64,000 nucleotides of DNA, taken from the NCBI GenBank assembly GCA_000985875.1, contig CCRI01000018.1, forward strand, positions 62,001 through 126,000. Reading direction: 5' to 3'. Positions 42,778 to 51,690 of this stretch are shown here, piece after piece. Every line of letters starts with the position of its first letter. The first letter of the stretch is position 1. A program made the position numbers and the translations under genes. Origin of the DNA: Neorhizobium galegae bv. officinalis (GTDB taxonomy: Bacteria; Pseudomonadota; Alphaproteobacteria; Rhizobiales; Rhizobiaceae). The notes below the pieces were generated by a model. It was not told the DNA's origin and ran no database searches. It saw nothing but the letters and a program-made list of their open reading frames with translations.

Positions 42778-44079
42778 GTGCAGTCTCTCAAGCTTGGTGG
42801 CGCCGCCAACACTCAGGCCACGTTCGGCATCAGGCGCGTGAACCGCCTGCCCGTCATCGTCGTGATCCTGCTCTTGGTCGCTTTTCTCGGCATCATTTTC
42901 TTTGGGCTCGCCTCACGCGGGATATACTTCGGCAGGGATAGCGGTCCGGACACCAGTTCGGGCAATCCGGCCTCGACCTTTGCCGACCAGATCAAGCGGG
43001 GCGTCACCGACGGCATCATTGGCGAGCCACAGCCGCAGACGACGTTCCAGCCGTCCCCGGTCGAGACGAAGCAGGCTGAAGAGGAGACGGCCAATCCGTT
43101 CATTCAGACCGAACAGAGACAAGTGCAACGGAACGGATCGGAACTGGAGCCGGAAGAAGTATGGCGCGCGCGACTCGCCCGCGAGCAACAGGAACAGGTT
43201 CTGCGCGAGCAGCAACGCCAGCGGATGGCCCGAATGCAGGCGCGGGACTCCGCTTTTGACGCGCCGCTCGCCATCGATCGCGGCAAGCTGGAAGCACGAT
43301 CGGGAAAAGATGAGAGCGCCGGAGCCCGGACGACGACAGCCGCGGCTAACGGAAACCCATCCGATCTTTACGCCGCGGCCTTGCGCGCCGGTCTCGGTGG
43401 GCAAAATGTCGATCCGAACGGACAAAATTCCAAGGAAGATTTCTTCAATGCCGACCTCAAGGATCTCGGCTATCTGCCAAACCGTGTCGTGCCGCAGCAG
43501 TCTCTTTACGAACTGAAGCGAGGCTCGGTTATTCCGGCGACACTGATAACAGGCATCAATTCCGACCTACCAGGGCGCATCACCGCGCAGGTCAGCCAGA
43601 ATATCTATGACAGCGCATCAGGCCATCGCCTGCTGATCCCGCAGGGCACGAAACTGTTCGGTCGCTATGACAGCAAGGTTTCGTTCGGGCAGAGCCGTGT
43701 GCTCGTCGTCTGGTCCGATATCATCTTTCCTAACGGCTCGACGTTACAGATCGGCGGCATGGCCGGCACGGATGCAGAAGGTTATGGCGGCTTCAAGGAT
43801 AAGGTGAACAACCACTATCTCAAAACCTTCGGTTCTGCGGTCATGATCGCCCTTATCGGGACGGGCATCGACATGGCGGTGCCTCAGAGCTCGACGCTCG
43901 CAACCCAGGATACGGCCTCAGATGCGGCGAGGCGCAATTTTGCTGAGACCTTCGGGCGGATGGCGGACCGGACAATCCAACGGAATATGGACGTGCAGCC
44001 AACACTGCAGATCCGGCCAGGATACAAATTCAATGTCCTCGTTGATCAGGACATTGTTTTTCCGGGCGAATATCGCTGA
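42778..44079 (+). CDS. trbI: TrbI (VirB10-like) channel protein
   Basis: This is a 433-aa protein with a short cytoplasmic start (VQSLKLGG), one helix (LPVIVVILLLVAFLGIIFFG), a Gln/Arg/Glu-rich periplasmic stretch (about 75-165) and a VirB10 beta-barrel domain (LYELKRGSVIPATLITGINS, HRLLIPQGTKLFGRYDS, and the end LRPGYKFNVLVDQDIVFPG type). GTG 42778 follows GGGAGG by eight bases; the GTG at 42760 overlaps trbH but lacks a site. It spans both membranes and passes the ATPase signal outward. Last gene of traI-trb. Confidence 0.92.
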   Translation: MQSLKLGGAANTQATFGIRRVNRLPVIVVILLLVAFLGIIFFGLASRGIYFGRDSGPDTSSGNPASTFADQIKRGVTDGIIGEPQPQTTFQPSPVETKQAEEETANPFIQTEQRQVQRNGSELEPEEVWRARLAREQQEQVLREQQRQRMARMQARDSAFDAPLAIDRGKLEARSGKDESAGARTTTAAANGNPSDLYAAALRAGLGGQNVDPNGQNSKEDFFNADLKDLGYLPNRVVPQQSLYELKRGSVIPATLITGINSDLPGRITAQVSQNIYDSASGHRLLIPQGTKLFGRYDSKVSFGQSRVLVVWSDIIFPNGSTLQIGGMAGTDAEGYGGFKDKVNNHYLKTFGSAVMIALIGTGIDMAVPQSSTLATQDTASDAARRNFAETFGRMADRTIQRNMDVQPTLQIRPGYKFNVLVDQDIVFPGEYR

Positions 44080-44158
44080 CGAAGAAAGCCAATTTTCGCT
44101 TTGATTTGGTGGGAGAGGACAGGGGGGTGAATGCCCTGAAATTCTAAACATCGTCGAG

Positions 44159-44425
44159 TTACGTTTTCAGCTGTTTATCGAAATCGACACACGACAGTAT
44201 CCCGTTCCTCACACACTTACGTTTCGCGTTGTGGAAATTTGCAATATAAGCAAACCCGTCCTGACGGGATTCGTCACGTGGACAATAGAGCCTGCGGCGG
44301 ACGCGTTCACGCTTCACAACGTTGAGGGAGCTTTCGGCGACCGCGTCGTCGTGGCAGTTCCCACGCTCGTTGGGTGAACCAGATTGCGGTGCTTCAAGAA
44401 CGAGCCTAGTCCTGTTGAACTGCAA
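44159..44425 (-). mobile_element. IS3-family transposase remnant (OrfB C-terminus)
   Basis: The minus strand reads SPNERGNCHDDAVAESSLNV then VKRERVRRRLYCPRDESRQD and AYIANFHNAKRK, a decayed copy of the RGNCYDNAVAESFF...YIE.FYNPKRRH end of IS3-type integrases. Most of the catalytic core is gone and no terminal repeats are recognisable, so it is immobile. Confidence 0.75.
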
Positions 44426-44615
44426 GTCCTATCCGAACGGAATACAGCTGTCTATTCAAACTAGGCCAATGGCCATAGCAACGGCAGGGTAATGTGACGT
44501 TGCTGTGCTGCGGTTCTAAATCCGGAATTGGGTTTTCCTACGGGTTGCGTCATCGGCACTGCGCCTTCGGCTTGGGTCAAGCCGTTGCGGTACTTTTCCG
44601 ACAGAGGCCCCTGCG

Positions 44616-44951
44616 TCAGACGGTCTGATTGGCATCGAGGTGTCGCCCCTGGGGTTCATCACGCGTTCGTACCTTGCCGCTCTTTACGGACGTCACGTCG
44701 CTTGGAACCCTGTACCTACGCTTCTGCCATCTCCGGCGCTTCGTATCTGCCACCCTCGAAGAGAAGCGCCATATTATGCGCGCCATTTTGTTTACTAGCA
44801 CCACTGCGGCGCCTTTGTAGGCAGCAGCGACGCTTGCAGCGATGATTGGGCCAAAGCCGGCGATGGTCGTCAGCCGATAAGTCGCTCTATAGCTAAGCTC
44901 AAGGGCCGGCAAGGATCCACCCACATCAGACGGTCTGATATGCGACTTCAC
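44616..44951 (-). mobile_element. Decayed IS110-like transposase fragment between two 14-bp repeats
   Basis: The 111-codon frame contains LTTIAGFGPIIAASVAA, like the C-terminal IS110/IS116 motif TIPGIGPITA, joined directly to AVVLVNKMARIIW, which resembles the ALANKxARIAW segment found further on in such proteins, so an internal deletion is likely. TCAGACGGTCTGAT occurs at both borders (44616-44629 and 44926-44939). The stretch 44426-44615 before it holds nothing I can name. Confidence 0.5.
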
Positions 44952-45481
44952 TTGTTCGCTGCTGCTGCTAACGCCCTTGAAAACCTTAGCGCGTTCTGCA
45001 CGTAGTGCGCAGCTGAACGCCGTAGTCCAGCTTCCGCATCAGCGCTTATAGTCTTGATGACTTTCCCAGGTGATCCCACAAAAAGCGAATTGTCCGGGAC
45101 ATGCTCCCTCTCCCGCACCAGCGCCCCCGCACCAACGATACAATTCTCGCCTATCACCGCACCGTTCAGAACAATTGCCCCCATGCCGATAAGTGTATTG
45201 TTCCCAATGGTGCAGCCATGAATAATTGCTCGGTGCCCAATCGTGCAGCCTGCGCCGATATTCACCGGAAAGCCTGGGTCACTGTGAACCATGCATAAGT
45301 CTTGAATGTTTGTGCCCGCGCCAACGGCTATCGGGTCGTTATCCCCGCGCAAAACGCTTCCGAACCAAATGCTGACATTGGACTCGATTGTCACGTTTCC
45401 AACCACTGTTGCGTTTGCGGCTATCCAATGAAAGCCATCGGGGAACGAAGGGCCGATATTGTCTAAGGCGTAGGTGTTCAT
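44948..45481 (-). CDS. Gamma-carbonic anhydrase/hexapeptide-repeat protein
   Basis: This 177-aa left-handed beta-helix protein shows hexapeptide repeats from ANATVVGNVTIESNVSIWFG to GAVIGENCIVGAGALV. The gamma-class metal site is visible: MVHSDPGFPVNIGAGCTIGH with His residues and a further HRAIIHG. GGAG stands eight bases before ATG 45481; the longer frame from 45649 has no supporting site. Related PaaY/CaiE-type proteins accompany CoA-thioester pathways, which fits the CoA-dependent gene cluster downstream. Two copies of the motif shared with the iclR promoter lie upstream. Confidence 0.88.
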   Translation of the reverse strand: MNTYALDNIGPSFPDGFHWIAANATVVGNVTIESNVSIWFGSVLRGDNDPIAVGAGTNIQDLCMVHSDPGFPVNIGAGCTIGHRAIIHGCTIGNNTLIGMGAIVLNGAVIGENCIVGAGALVREREHVPDNSLFVGSPGKVIKTISADAEAGLRRSAAHYVQNALRFSRALAAAANK

Positions 45482-45550
45482 TCGCTTCTCCTCTCGAAAT
45501 ACTGCTGTAGCAGAGCGGAAGAGGAATGCTAACAATATTTGACATTCGTC

Positions 45551-45569
45551 CATAATGTGAGACACAACG
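45551..45569 (-). promoter_or_regulatory. Putative IclR operator copy 1 (gamma-CA promoter)
   Basis: GTGTCTCACATTATGGACG on the minus strand lies about 70-90 bp before the gamma-carbonic anhydrase start. It matches the consensus RYGTCTCRYAWTRYGGANS shared with three other sites. Confidence 0.45.
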
Positions 45570-45640
45570 ACGCTATTTTTATCCAAAATACTGTGGATTT
45601 GATGGACAGCACTCGACGATAGAGGTGAATAGGTCGATTG

Positions 45641-45659
45641 GCGTCTCATATTGTGGAGC
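45641..45659 (+). promoter_or_regulatory. Putative IclR operator copy 2 (gamma-CA promoter)
   Basis: GCGTCTCATATTGTGGAGC on the plus strand, about 160 bp before the gamma-carbonic anhydrase start. Copies 1 and 2 are in opposite orientation. Confidence 0.45.
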
Positions 45660-45859
45660 GTTGTTTAAAGATGAGATTACAATGCAGAGACGTCGTGACC
45701 GGGGCGCCTCTAAACGTGCCCGAGAATTTTTGTGCGCTGTAGAGGTGTGGCTGACACGGGGCATTCTCTTGCCATTAATGTAATCAACACTAATCCGCCA
45801 AAACCAATGGCAAAGTTCGCTCCTCTCCGGTCTGTCAATCGGCGTCCAATCGTGGCTAT

Positions 45860-47073
45860 GACGCAGTTTTAGTGGTCAAGGACTTTGTCCTGCGCCTAGG
45901 ACGCGGGCCTGAGGAGGTCACTCTTTCCGCGCCAATACATCGGCGTTTCGCCAGTTTAAGCCTGGTCATCTGCCCCCTCGATCTGGCCATTCACCATGGC
46001 GAAGTGATCGCAGCGCTGACGGACGCGCGACCTATGACGACGCCGTTGGCGAGGAAGGCAATCAAGCCTGTTTGGGGTCTCGCCAACCGTGGATCGAGAT
46101 CAGCGAGTGGTCTCTCGCGTATCATCGCCTTGAAGGGGTAACTAATTCCGCGCCTTAATGAGCAGGGGTACGCCGCCTTCAATGCCGTCAACCGTCAGGG
46201 TACCAAATTTGGAGAGGTGGTCGCGACCGATGGTAATAGGGCGCGCAATGGTCCTGGCCGAGGGCGCTCAACTCAAGGCGCCGTCATCGACCTATTCTGC
46301 TTTTCGACGCCGTGCGCCCTGCTCGGTGACAGCTAGAAGCAGCCACGGAAACCTTGGCCCTTGAATTGCCGCATAGCTCCGTTCCATGCCGGTGTCCGGC
46401 CGCCCATTGAGCGTCAAGCCAAGGCAGATAGAGCTCGAGCGAGTTCTCGCGGACACGAAAAGCATCCGAACGTTGACCACGCAGCATGCCTCGGACCAAG
46501 CCTCGACTGTAATCCGGTCCGGCCCACGATCTCCTTGATTGCGGCGCCCGACTTGGCCAGGTCGAGAATAGCGGCATTGGCGTCTTCTCTGCGAAGATAT
46601 CCATTGTACTGGATCCGCTCGGCGGCCTTCAGCAGCTCGGAGTTGATCGTGGCCGCTCCGATCGCGGTTGAGGTGGCGCATGGATTTGGGCACCTCATCG
46701 AGGAATGTCCGACTGGAGCTCTCAAAATGCTAGTGGGCGGCGACCTGGGTGACATGTGGCAACGCCTGACTGCAGCCGTCGCACAACCACCGCCACTGTC
46801 GCGAGCGCCGATACTGATTTGGGGTTGGTCCGAAAGCCAAGCCTGGGCTGTCGATGGCTCCCGATCTGGCAGGAGACCAATGGTTTTGCTCCGTTCCAGA
46901 TCGCCGATGATGGTCGCATTGCGTTGGTTACTTCGCCATGCCCAGTCGTTGATACCGATCACTGTCGGCGGGACAAAGCGCGGACTGCCGGGCCGTCGCA
47001 CGACGCGCAGCAAAGAATCATTGCTTTCCGGCAAAGGCGAGACGCTGCGAACAATGAGCCCAGTTAAAGACAC
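45860..47073 (-). mobile_element. Decayed ISL3-family insertion element
   Basis: Read on the minus strand from 47073, fragments in shifting frames line up with ISL3 transposases: VIGINDWAWRSNQRNATIIG with DLERSKTIGLLPDREPSTAQ, then SELLKAAERIQYNGYLRRED, then LADLDPRLARPQTGLIAFLA, ASVSAAITSPW, and finally VNGQIEG and MYWRGKSDLLRP with stops between. The N-terminal zinc-finger part is missing. Clear terminal repeats are not visible. It separates the gamma-carbonic anhydrase gene from iclR and leaves no intact gene between 45482 and 47178. Confidence 0.78.
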
Positions 47074-47090
47074 GTCTCATAATATGATAC
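47072..47090 (+). promoter_or_regulatory. Putative IclR operator copy 3
   Basis: ACGTCTCATAATATGATAC lies at the right edge of the ISL3 remnant, about 110 bp before iclR, and matches the shared motif at most positions. Confidence 0.4.
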
Positions 47091-47107
47091 TCTAAAATAC
47101 CTTGCAA

Positions 47108-47125
47108 TGCCCTGTTGACAGGGCA
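47108..47125. promoter_or_regulatory. Perfect hairpin with TTGACA in the iclR upstream region
   Basis: TGCCCTG and CAGGGCA form a perfect seven-pair stem around TTGA. The TTGACA inside it could be a -35 element for iclR, but no good -10 follows at 17 bases, so promoter use is uncertain. Confidence 0.35.
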
Positions 47126-47169
47126 ATATTGGCGTTCTACTCAGACAGATAGCGAGGCACGTAGAAATA

Positions 47170-47188
47170 TGTCTCGTAATGCGGACCT
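47170..47188 (+). promoter_or_regulatory. Putative IclR operator copy 4 (autoregulatory)
   Basis: TGTCTCGTAATGCGGACC and its preceding base fit the shared motif and end about 15 bp before the preferred iclR start, a position that suits autorepression. Confidence 0.4.
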
Positions 47189-47202
47189 TGGGAGGGCGTG
47201 TT

Positions 47203-48021
47203 TTGTTAGGTAAGAGCGATGGTGCACAGGCGCTAGATCGCGCCTTTGTGATCTTGCGAATTGTCGGCAGTCGATCGAAATATGGAATCCGTCTGTCAGA
47301 GGTCATTTCGCTCGCGGCATTGTCCAAGCCAACAGTGCACCGAATCCTTAAGTCGTTAGAGCGGAATGGCTACGTCGAGCAGGGCGGTGATCGCCTCTAT
47401 TACCTTGGCCCTGAAGCCTACCTTCTTGGCATTCAATCCACTGAGCGATTTGGGATTCACAAACTGGCCATGCCTGCTTTGCGTCGCTTGGCCGAGGTTA
47501 GTCAGGATACAGCGTTTGTCTCCGTGCCAGTAAACGAGCACGCCATCTGCCTGGAGCGCTTTGAGGGTGATTACCCAATACGCACACATGTGCTGCAAGC
47601 AGGGGACCGCCATCCCCTGGGGATCGGAGCAGGCAGCTTGGCAATGCTGTCGGCGATGCCGGACGACGAGGTCGAGCGCATATTGGAAGTTCTGAGACCG
47701 GAACTCGATCTGCATTATAAGACCTATTCCCCCGACTTCATCAGAAATGCCGTGAAGGAAACCCGGGTTGCGGGCTTCGCTTTCAATCCCGGGCGCCTAC
47801 TTCCAGGGAGCTGGGCGATCGGTGTGCCGGTGTTTGGTGCAAGCGGCCAGTGCGTCGGGGCACTTTCAATCTCGGCAATTGAAGCAAGGCTGTCGGAGGC
47901 TCGCAGGGCTGAACTGGCTCCGATCCTGCAACAAGAAGCGGCCGCGCTCACCGATCGGCTAGCGCGCCCCGAATCAAAAAAAGGGTCGCATGCGGCCCAG
48001 TACCAACGGAGAGTTTCATGA
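47203..48021 (+). CDS. IclR-family transcriptional regulator
   Basis: This 272-aa regulator has a winged helix at the N-terminus (ALDRAFVILRIVGSRSKYGI, LSEVISLAALSKPTVHRILK, SLERNGYVEQ) and an IclR effector domain with AFVSVPVNEHAICLERFEGD, HPLGIGAGSLAMLSAM and AIGVPVFGASGQCVGALSIS. The TTG at 47203 has GGGAGGG seven bases upstream, while the in-frame ATG at 47179 has no ribosome site and would run through the fourth motif copy. Its stop overlaps the thiolase start by four bases, so it is cotranscribed and probably regulates the whole catabolic run in response to a pathway acid. Confidence 0.88.
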   Translation: MLGKSDGAQALDRAFVILRIVGSRSKYGIRLSEVISLAALSKPTVHRILKSLERNGYVEQGGDRLYYLGPEAYLLGIQSTERFGIHKLAMPALRRLAEVSQDTAFVSVPVNEHAICLERFEGDYPIRTHVLQAGDRHPLGIGAGSLAMLSAMPDDEVERILEVLRPELDLHYKTYSPDFIRNAVKETRVAGFAFNPGRLLPGSWAIGVPVFGASGQCVGALSISAIEARLSEARRAELAPILQQEAAALTDRLARPESKKGSHAAQYQRRVS

Positions 48022-49190
48022 CCGAAGCTGCAATCGTGGGGTGGGCTCACAGCCCATTTGGCAAGCTCCCTGACGCGCCAGACATCGAAAGCTTGATCAA
48101 TCTTGTCGCTGCGCGAGCCATTGCCGACGCCGGCATCGAACCTAGCGATGTCGAAGGCGTGTTCCTTGGTATTTTCAATGCTGGGTTCGCCAAACAGGAT
48201 TTCCCATCCTCGTTACCTATGCATAGTGTCCACGAGTTGTTGAATAAGCCCTCAACGCGGGTCGAGAATGCCTGTGCGTCCGGATCGGCAGCCGTTTTTC
48301 AAGCTAGAGATTTCATTGCCGCTGGTCGTGGACGATTTGCCCTTGTGATCGGCGCGGAAAAAATGACCCATGCGACTAGCGCTGTTGCAGGCGATATTCT
48401 TCTCAGCGCTGGCTACCGCAAGGAAGAGGGAGACATCCCAGCGGGATTCGCTGGGGTTTTCGGGCAGATCGCTCAGTCGTATTTCCAACGATACGGCGAT
48501 AAGTCAGATGCTTTGGCCGCAATTGCAGCGAAGAATCACCGAAATGGCGTAGATAACCCATATGCCCAGATGAGGCGTGATCTTGGCTATGACTTCTGCC
48601 GAAATGTATCTGAGAAAAACCCGTTCGTTGCAGGCCCCCTGAAAAGAACCGATTGCTCACTCATCTCCGATGGCGCAGCTGCCCTAATCCTCACCGACGA
48701 GGAAACAGCAAAGACGATGGCCAAGGCTGTTCGTTGGCGCGCTGCGGTTCAGATGAACGATTATCTTCCCCTTTCGAGGCGGGACCCAACGTACTTCGGC
48801 TCTGGCGCGCTAGCATGGCAGAGGGCGCTTTCTGATGCGAGTTTGGACCTTTTGGATTTATCATTTGTAGAAACGCACGATTGTTTCACAATTGCTGAAC
48901 TCATTGAGTATGAGGCAATGGGACTGACTCCTCGTGGCGATGGTGCACGCGCTATTTTGGAAGGATGGACGCTTCCAGACGGTCGACTTCCGGTGAACCG
49001 TTCGGGTGGATTGAAAGCGAAGGGACACCCTGTAGGTGCGACCGGCGTTTCAATGCACGTCTTGTCGGCCATGCAATTAACCGGCACGGCTGGAGATATG
49101 CAACTTCCGAAGGCTGACGTTGCTGGCGTCTTTAATATGGGTGGTGCAGCGGTCGCTAACTACGTCTCTATTCTTGAGGCAGTAAAGTGA
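48018..49190 (+). CDS. SCP-x-type thiolase
   Basis: This is a 390-aa protein of the thiolase superfamily in its lipid-transfer (SCP-x) branch. The nucleophile lies in VENACASGSAAVFQARDFIA (Cys about residue 85), and GGLKAKGHPVGATGVSMHVL carries the catalytic His (about 340). The C-terminal NMGGAAVANYVSIL has no second active cysteine where classical thiolases have CxG, as is usual for SCP-x forms. It would cleave a 3-oxoacyl-CoA with CoA. ATGA overlap with iclR and TGATG with the ligase gene show tight coupling. Confidence 0.87.
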   Translation: MTEAAIVGWAHSPFGKLPDAPDIESLINLVAARAIADAGIEPSDVEGVFLGIFNAGFAKQDFPSSLPMHSVHELLNKPSTRVENACASGSAAVFQARDFIAAGRGRFALVIGAEKMTHATSAVAGDILLSAGYRKEEGDIPAGFAGVFGQIAQSYFQRYGDKSDALAAIAAKNHRNGVDNPYAQMRRDLGYDFCRNVSEKNPFVAGPLKRTDCSLISDGAAALILTDEETAKTMAKAVRWRAAVQMNDYLPLSRRDPTYFGSGALAWQRALSDASLDLLDLSFVETHDCFTIAELIEYEAMGLTPRGDGARAILEGWTLPDGRLPVNRSGGLKAKGHPVGATGVSMHVLSAMQLTGTAGDMQLPKADVAGVFNMGGAAVANYVSILEAVK

Positions 49191-50761
49191 TGAGCAAGAG
49201 CACAAGTAACCTTGCCTCGATGCTTGTTCATGCTGCGCAGCACTTTGGTGATCGGCCCGGCCTGATCCAGGGCGACAAGGTGTGGACATGGGCGGAAATC
49301 AACGAGCGAGTGGGTCGGGCGGCACAAGGTCTATTGACGCTTGGCGTTGTTAAGGGAGACCGGGTGCTGGTTCACTCCCGCAACTGCAATGCGATGTTTG
49401 AGACGCAATGGGCTTGTTGGCGGATCGGCGCAGTCTGGGTTCCAACCAATTTTCGTCTGACCCCTGTTGAAGCAGCTTACCTGGCCTCGTCCTCGCGAGC
49501 GAAAATCCACATAATCGATGCTGCCTTTCCTGAGCATGCGGCTTCGACCTCAAGCTCCAATCCTGACTGCCAAGCTGTTGTATGGATCGGTGACAAAGAT
49601 GACGGGTTGACCTGGGAGAAAATGATCTCAAACAACGGCGTCGACAGCCCTCTTGCGGACGTCAATTATGACGATGTTTGCTGGTTTTTCTACACGTCGG
49701 GCACAACCGGCCGACCGAAAGCAGCAATGCTGACCCATGGCCAAATGGCTTTCGTCGCCGTGAACCACTTGTGCGATCTGATGCCCGGAACGACGGAAGA
49801 GGATGTATCTCTGGTGGTTGCCCCATTGTCGCACGGGTCAGGCATCCACGCCGTGACACAGGTGGCAAAAGGCGCAGCAAGTGTTCTTCTGGCGTCGGAA
49901 CGGCTTGACTGCGATGAAGTCTGGGAACTCGTCGAGAAGCATCGTGTAACCAACATGTTCACTGTCCCGACGATCCTAACAATGATTACGCGACACGACG
50001 CAGTTGACCGCGTCGATCATTCATCGCTGCGGTACATTGTTTATGCGGGAGCGCCGATGTATCGCGCCGACCAGCAGTATGCTCTTCATAAACTTGGGAA
50101 GGTCATTGTCCAATACTACGGTCTTGGCGAGGTAACCGGTGCCATCACCGTATTGCCACCATCGATGCATTCGGAAACTGATGATGCGAAGCTCCCGATT
50201 GGCTCATGCGGAAGGCCGCGAACCGGAATGGACATCGCTATTCTCAACGACGCGGGTCATCGGCTTGATGTGAACGACACCGGCGAGATTTGCGTTCGGG
50301 GGCCTGCGGTATTCTTAGGATATTTCGAGAATGATGAAGCAAATCTGAAATCATTGAAGCACGGTTGGTTTCATACGGGTGATCTTGGGCACCTTGATGA
50401 TCGCGGTTATCTGCATATCACCGGCCGGTCATCGGACATGTATATTTCCGGGGGGTCCAACGTATACCCATTAGAAATCGAGGAATTGCTCCTGACACAT
50501 CCCGATGTCGCAGAAGCTTGCGTGGTGGGCATTCCTCACGAGAAATGGGGGGAATGCGGCGTCGCCGTTCTTGTGACCCGTAATGGCGTGAAGATCGAGC
50601 CTGATGCCCTTCTCCAGCGCCTCGAAGGAAAGCTCAGCCGCTACAAGTTTCCATCCGACTTCCAGTTTTGGGAAAGCCTGCCCAAATCGGGCTACGGCAA
50701 AGTGGCCAAGTCAGAGGTCAAAAAGCTCATACACGAACGTGCTGAGAAGCAATTCGCCTGA
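49190..50761 (+). CDS. AMP-forming acyl-CoA synthetase
   Basis: This 523-aa adenylate-forming ligase has the P-loop YTSGTTGRPKAAMLTHG (about 164-180), YGLGEVTGAITVLP (A5-type motif, about 305), GWFHTGDLGHLDDRGYLHIT (about 395) and SKSGYGKVAK-like PKSGYGKVAKSEV at the end with the catalytic Lys. It activates a carboxylic acid to its CoA ester using ATP. The specific acid is unknown. ATG 49190 shares a base with the thiolase stop; GTG at 49187 is also in frame. Confidence 0.9.
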   Translation: MSKSTSNLASMLVHAAQHFGDRPGLIQGDKVWTWAEINERVGRAAQGLLTLGVVKGDRVLVHSRNCNAMFETQWACWRIGAVWVPTNFRLTPVEAAYLASSSRAKIHIIDAAFPEHAASTSSSNPDCQAVVWIGDKDDGLTWEKMISNNGVDSPLADVNYDDVCWFFYTSGTTGRPKAAMLTHGQMAFVAVNHLCDLMPGTTEEDVSLVVAPLSHGSGIHAVTQVAKGAASVLLASERLDCDEVWELVEKHRVTNMFTVPTILTMITRHDAVDRVDHSSLRYIVYAGAPMYRADQQYALHKLGKVIVQYYGLGEVTGAITVLPPSMHSETDDAKLPIGSCGRPRTGMDIAILNDAGHRLDVNDTGEICVRGPAVFLGYFENDEANLKSLKHGWFHTGDLGHLDDRGYLHITGRSSDMYISGGSNVYPLEIEELLLTHPDVAEACVVGIPHEKWGECGVAVLVTRNGVKIEPDALLQRLEGKLSRYKFPSDFQFWESLPKSGYGKVAKSEVKKLIHERAEKQFA

Positions 50762-50791
50762 GTGAAGCGATAGCCAGATTCTGAGAGAGAT

Positions 50792-51658
50792 ATGTCAAGC
50801 GCAATCCAGTCCAATCACGTCGAACTTTCCGAGGTTACACTTCATTACCTGACCGCGGGTGAGGGGTATCCAGTCGTACTAGTCCACGGCATCCCACAGA
50901 GTTCTCACGAGTGGCGGCATATAATGCCGAGTCTCGCCGCCGCTGGTTTCATGGTGATCGCCCCAGACCTTCGCGGTCTGGGCGATTCATCTCGACCCGT
51001 CGAGGGTTATGACAAGAAAACCGTGGCAAGCGATCTCTGGGAACTCATCAACGGAAAGTTGGGCATCTCGAAATTCCTGCTGGTTGGACACGACTGGGGT
51101 GGCCCCGTTGCTTTCTCACTTGCGGCCCAACATCCGGAAGCTGTCGTAGGCCTCAGTATTCTCGACGTCGCTATCCCCGGAGATGGCGGAGAGATGTCGC
51201 AGGGCGGTCGCCGGTGGCACCACCCATTCTTTCGGACGCCTGACCTTCCGGAGGCACTTTGCGCTGGCAGGGAACATCTGATCATCGACTGGCTCTTCGA
51301 AAATTACGGCAAGCGCCAGGATGTAGTTCCCGCTGCCGACCGGGCTGAATATCATCGTACCTACGCTCGGCTTGGCGGATTTCGTGCACTTATTTCCTAT
51401 TATAGGGCATTTCCGCAGGACGTAATCGATAACCAAAAGATCCTTGCCGAAAATGGCAAGCTGAAGATGCCCGTACTCGCTTTGGGAGGCGACAGTGCGT
51501 TCGGCAGAGGAATGGAGACTTATGACTCTGTTGCTCGCGTTGCTGAAAACGTCAGAGGCGGGATCATTCCTGACTGTGGGCACTGGGTAGCAGAGGAGGC
51601 TCCAGAGTTCGTCGTAGAACAACTACTCAGGTTTTTCGCCGACATACCGCAGACTTAA
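50792..51658 (+). CDS. Alpha/beta hydrolase, epoxide-hydrolase type
   Basis: This is a 288-aa hydrolase with the oxyanion motif HGIPQSSHEW (about 32), the nucleophile elbow LLVGHDWGGPVAFS with Asp (about 99), and the catalytic His in PDCGHWVAEEAPEFV (about 265). An Asp nucleophile in GHDWGG is typical of epoxide hydrolases and some dehalogenases, whose elbow is GHDRGAR instead. AGAGAGAT precedes ATG 50792. It lies between the acyl-CoA ligase and the transporter and probably acts early on the imported substrate. Confidence 0.85.
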   Translation: MSSAIQSNHVELSEVTLHYLTAGEGYPVVLVHGIPQSSHEWRHIMPSLAAAGFMVIAPDLRGLGDSSRPVEGYDKKTVASDLWELINGKLGISKFLLVGHDWGGPVAFSLAAQHPEAVVGLSILDVAIPGDGGEMSQGGRRWHHPFFRTPDLPEALCAGREHLIIDWLFENYGKRQDVVPAADRAEYHRTYARLGGFRALISYYRAFPQDVIDNQKILAENGKLKMPVLALGGDSAFGRGMETYDSVARVAENVRGGIIPDCGHWVAEEAPEFVVEQLLRFFADIPQT

Positions 51659-51690
51659 CTAGCTTCATCATCTTAGAGGAGGAGACTACA

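Noticed and set aside
44528..44845. 105-codon plus-strand frame
   Set aside because: The opposite strand carries the IS110-like motifs, and the plus-strand product has no recognisable feature.
45872..46141. 89-codon plus-strand frame in the gap before iclR
   Set aside because: It is antisense to the end of the decayed ISL3 transposase, which explains the sequence better.
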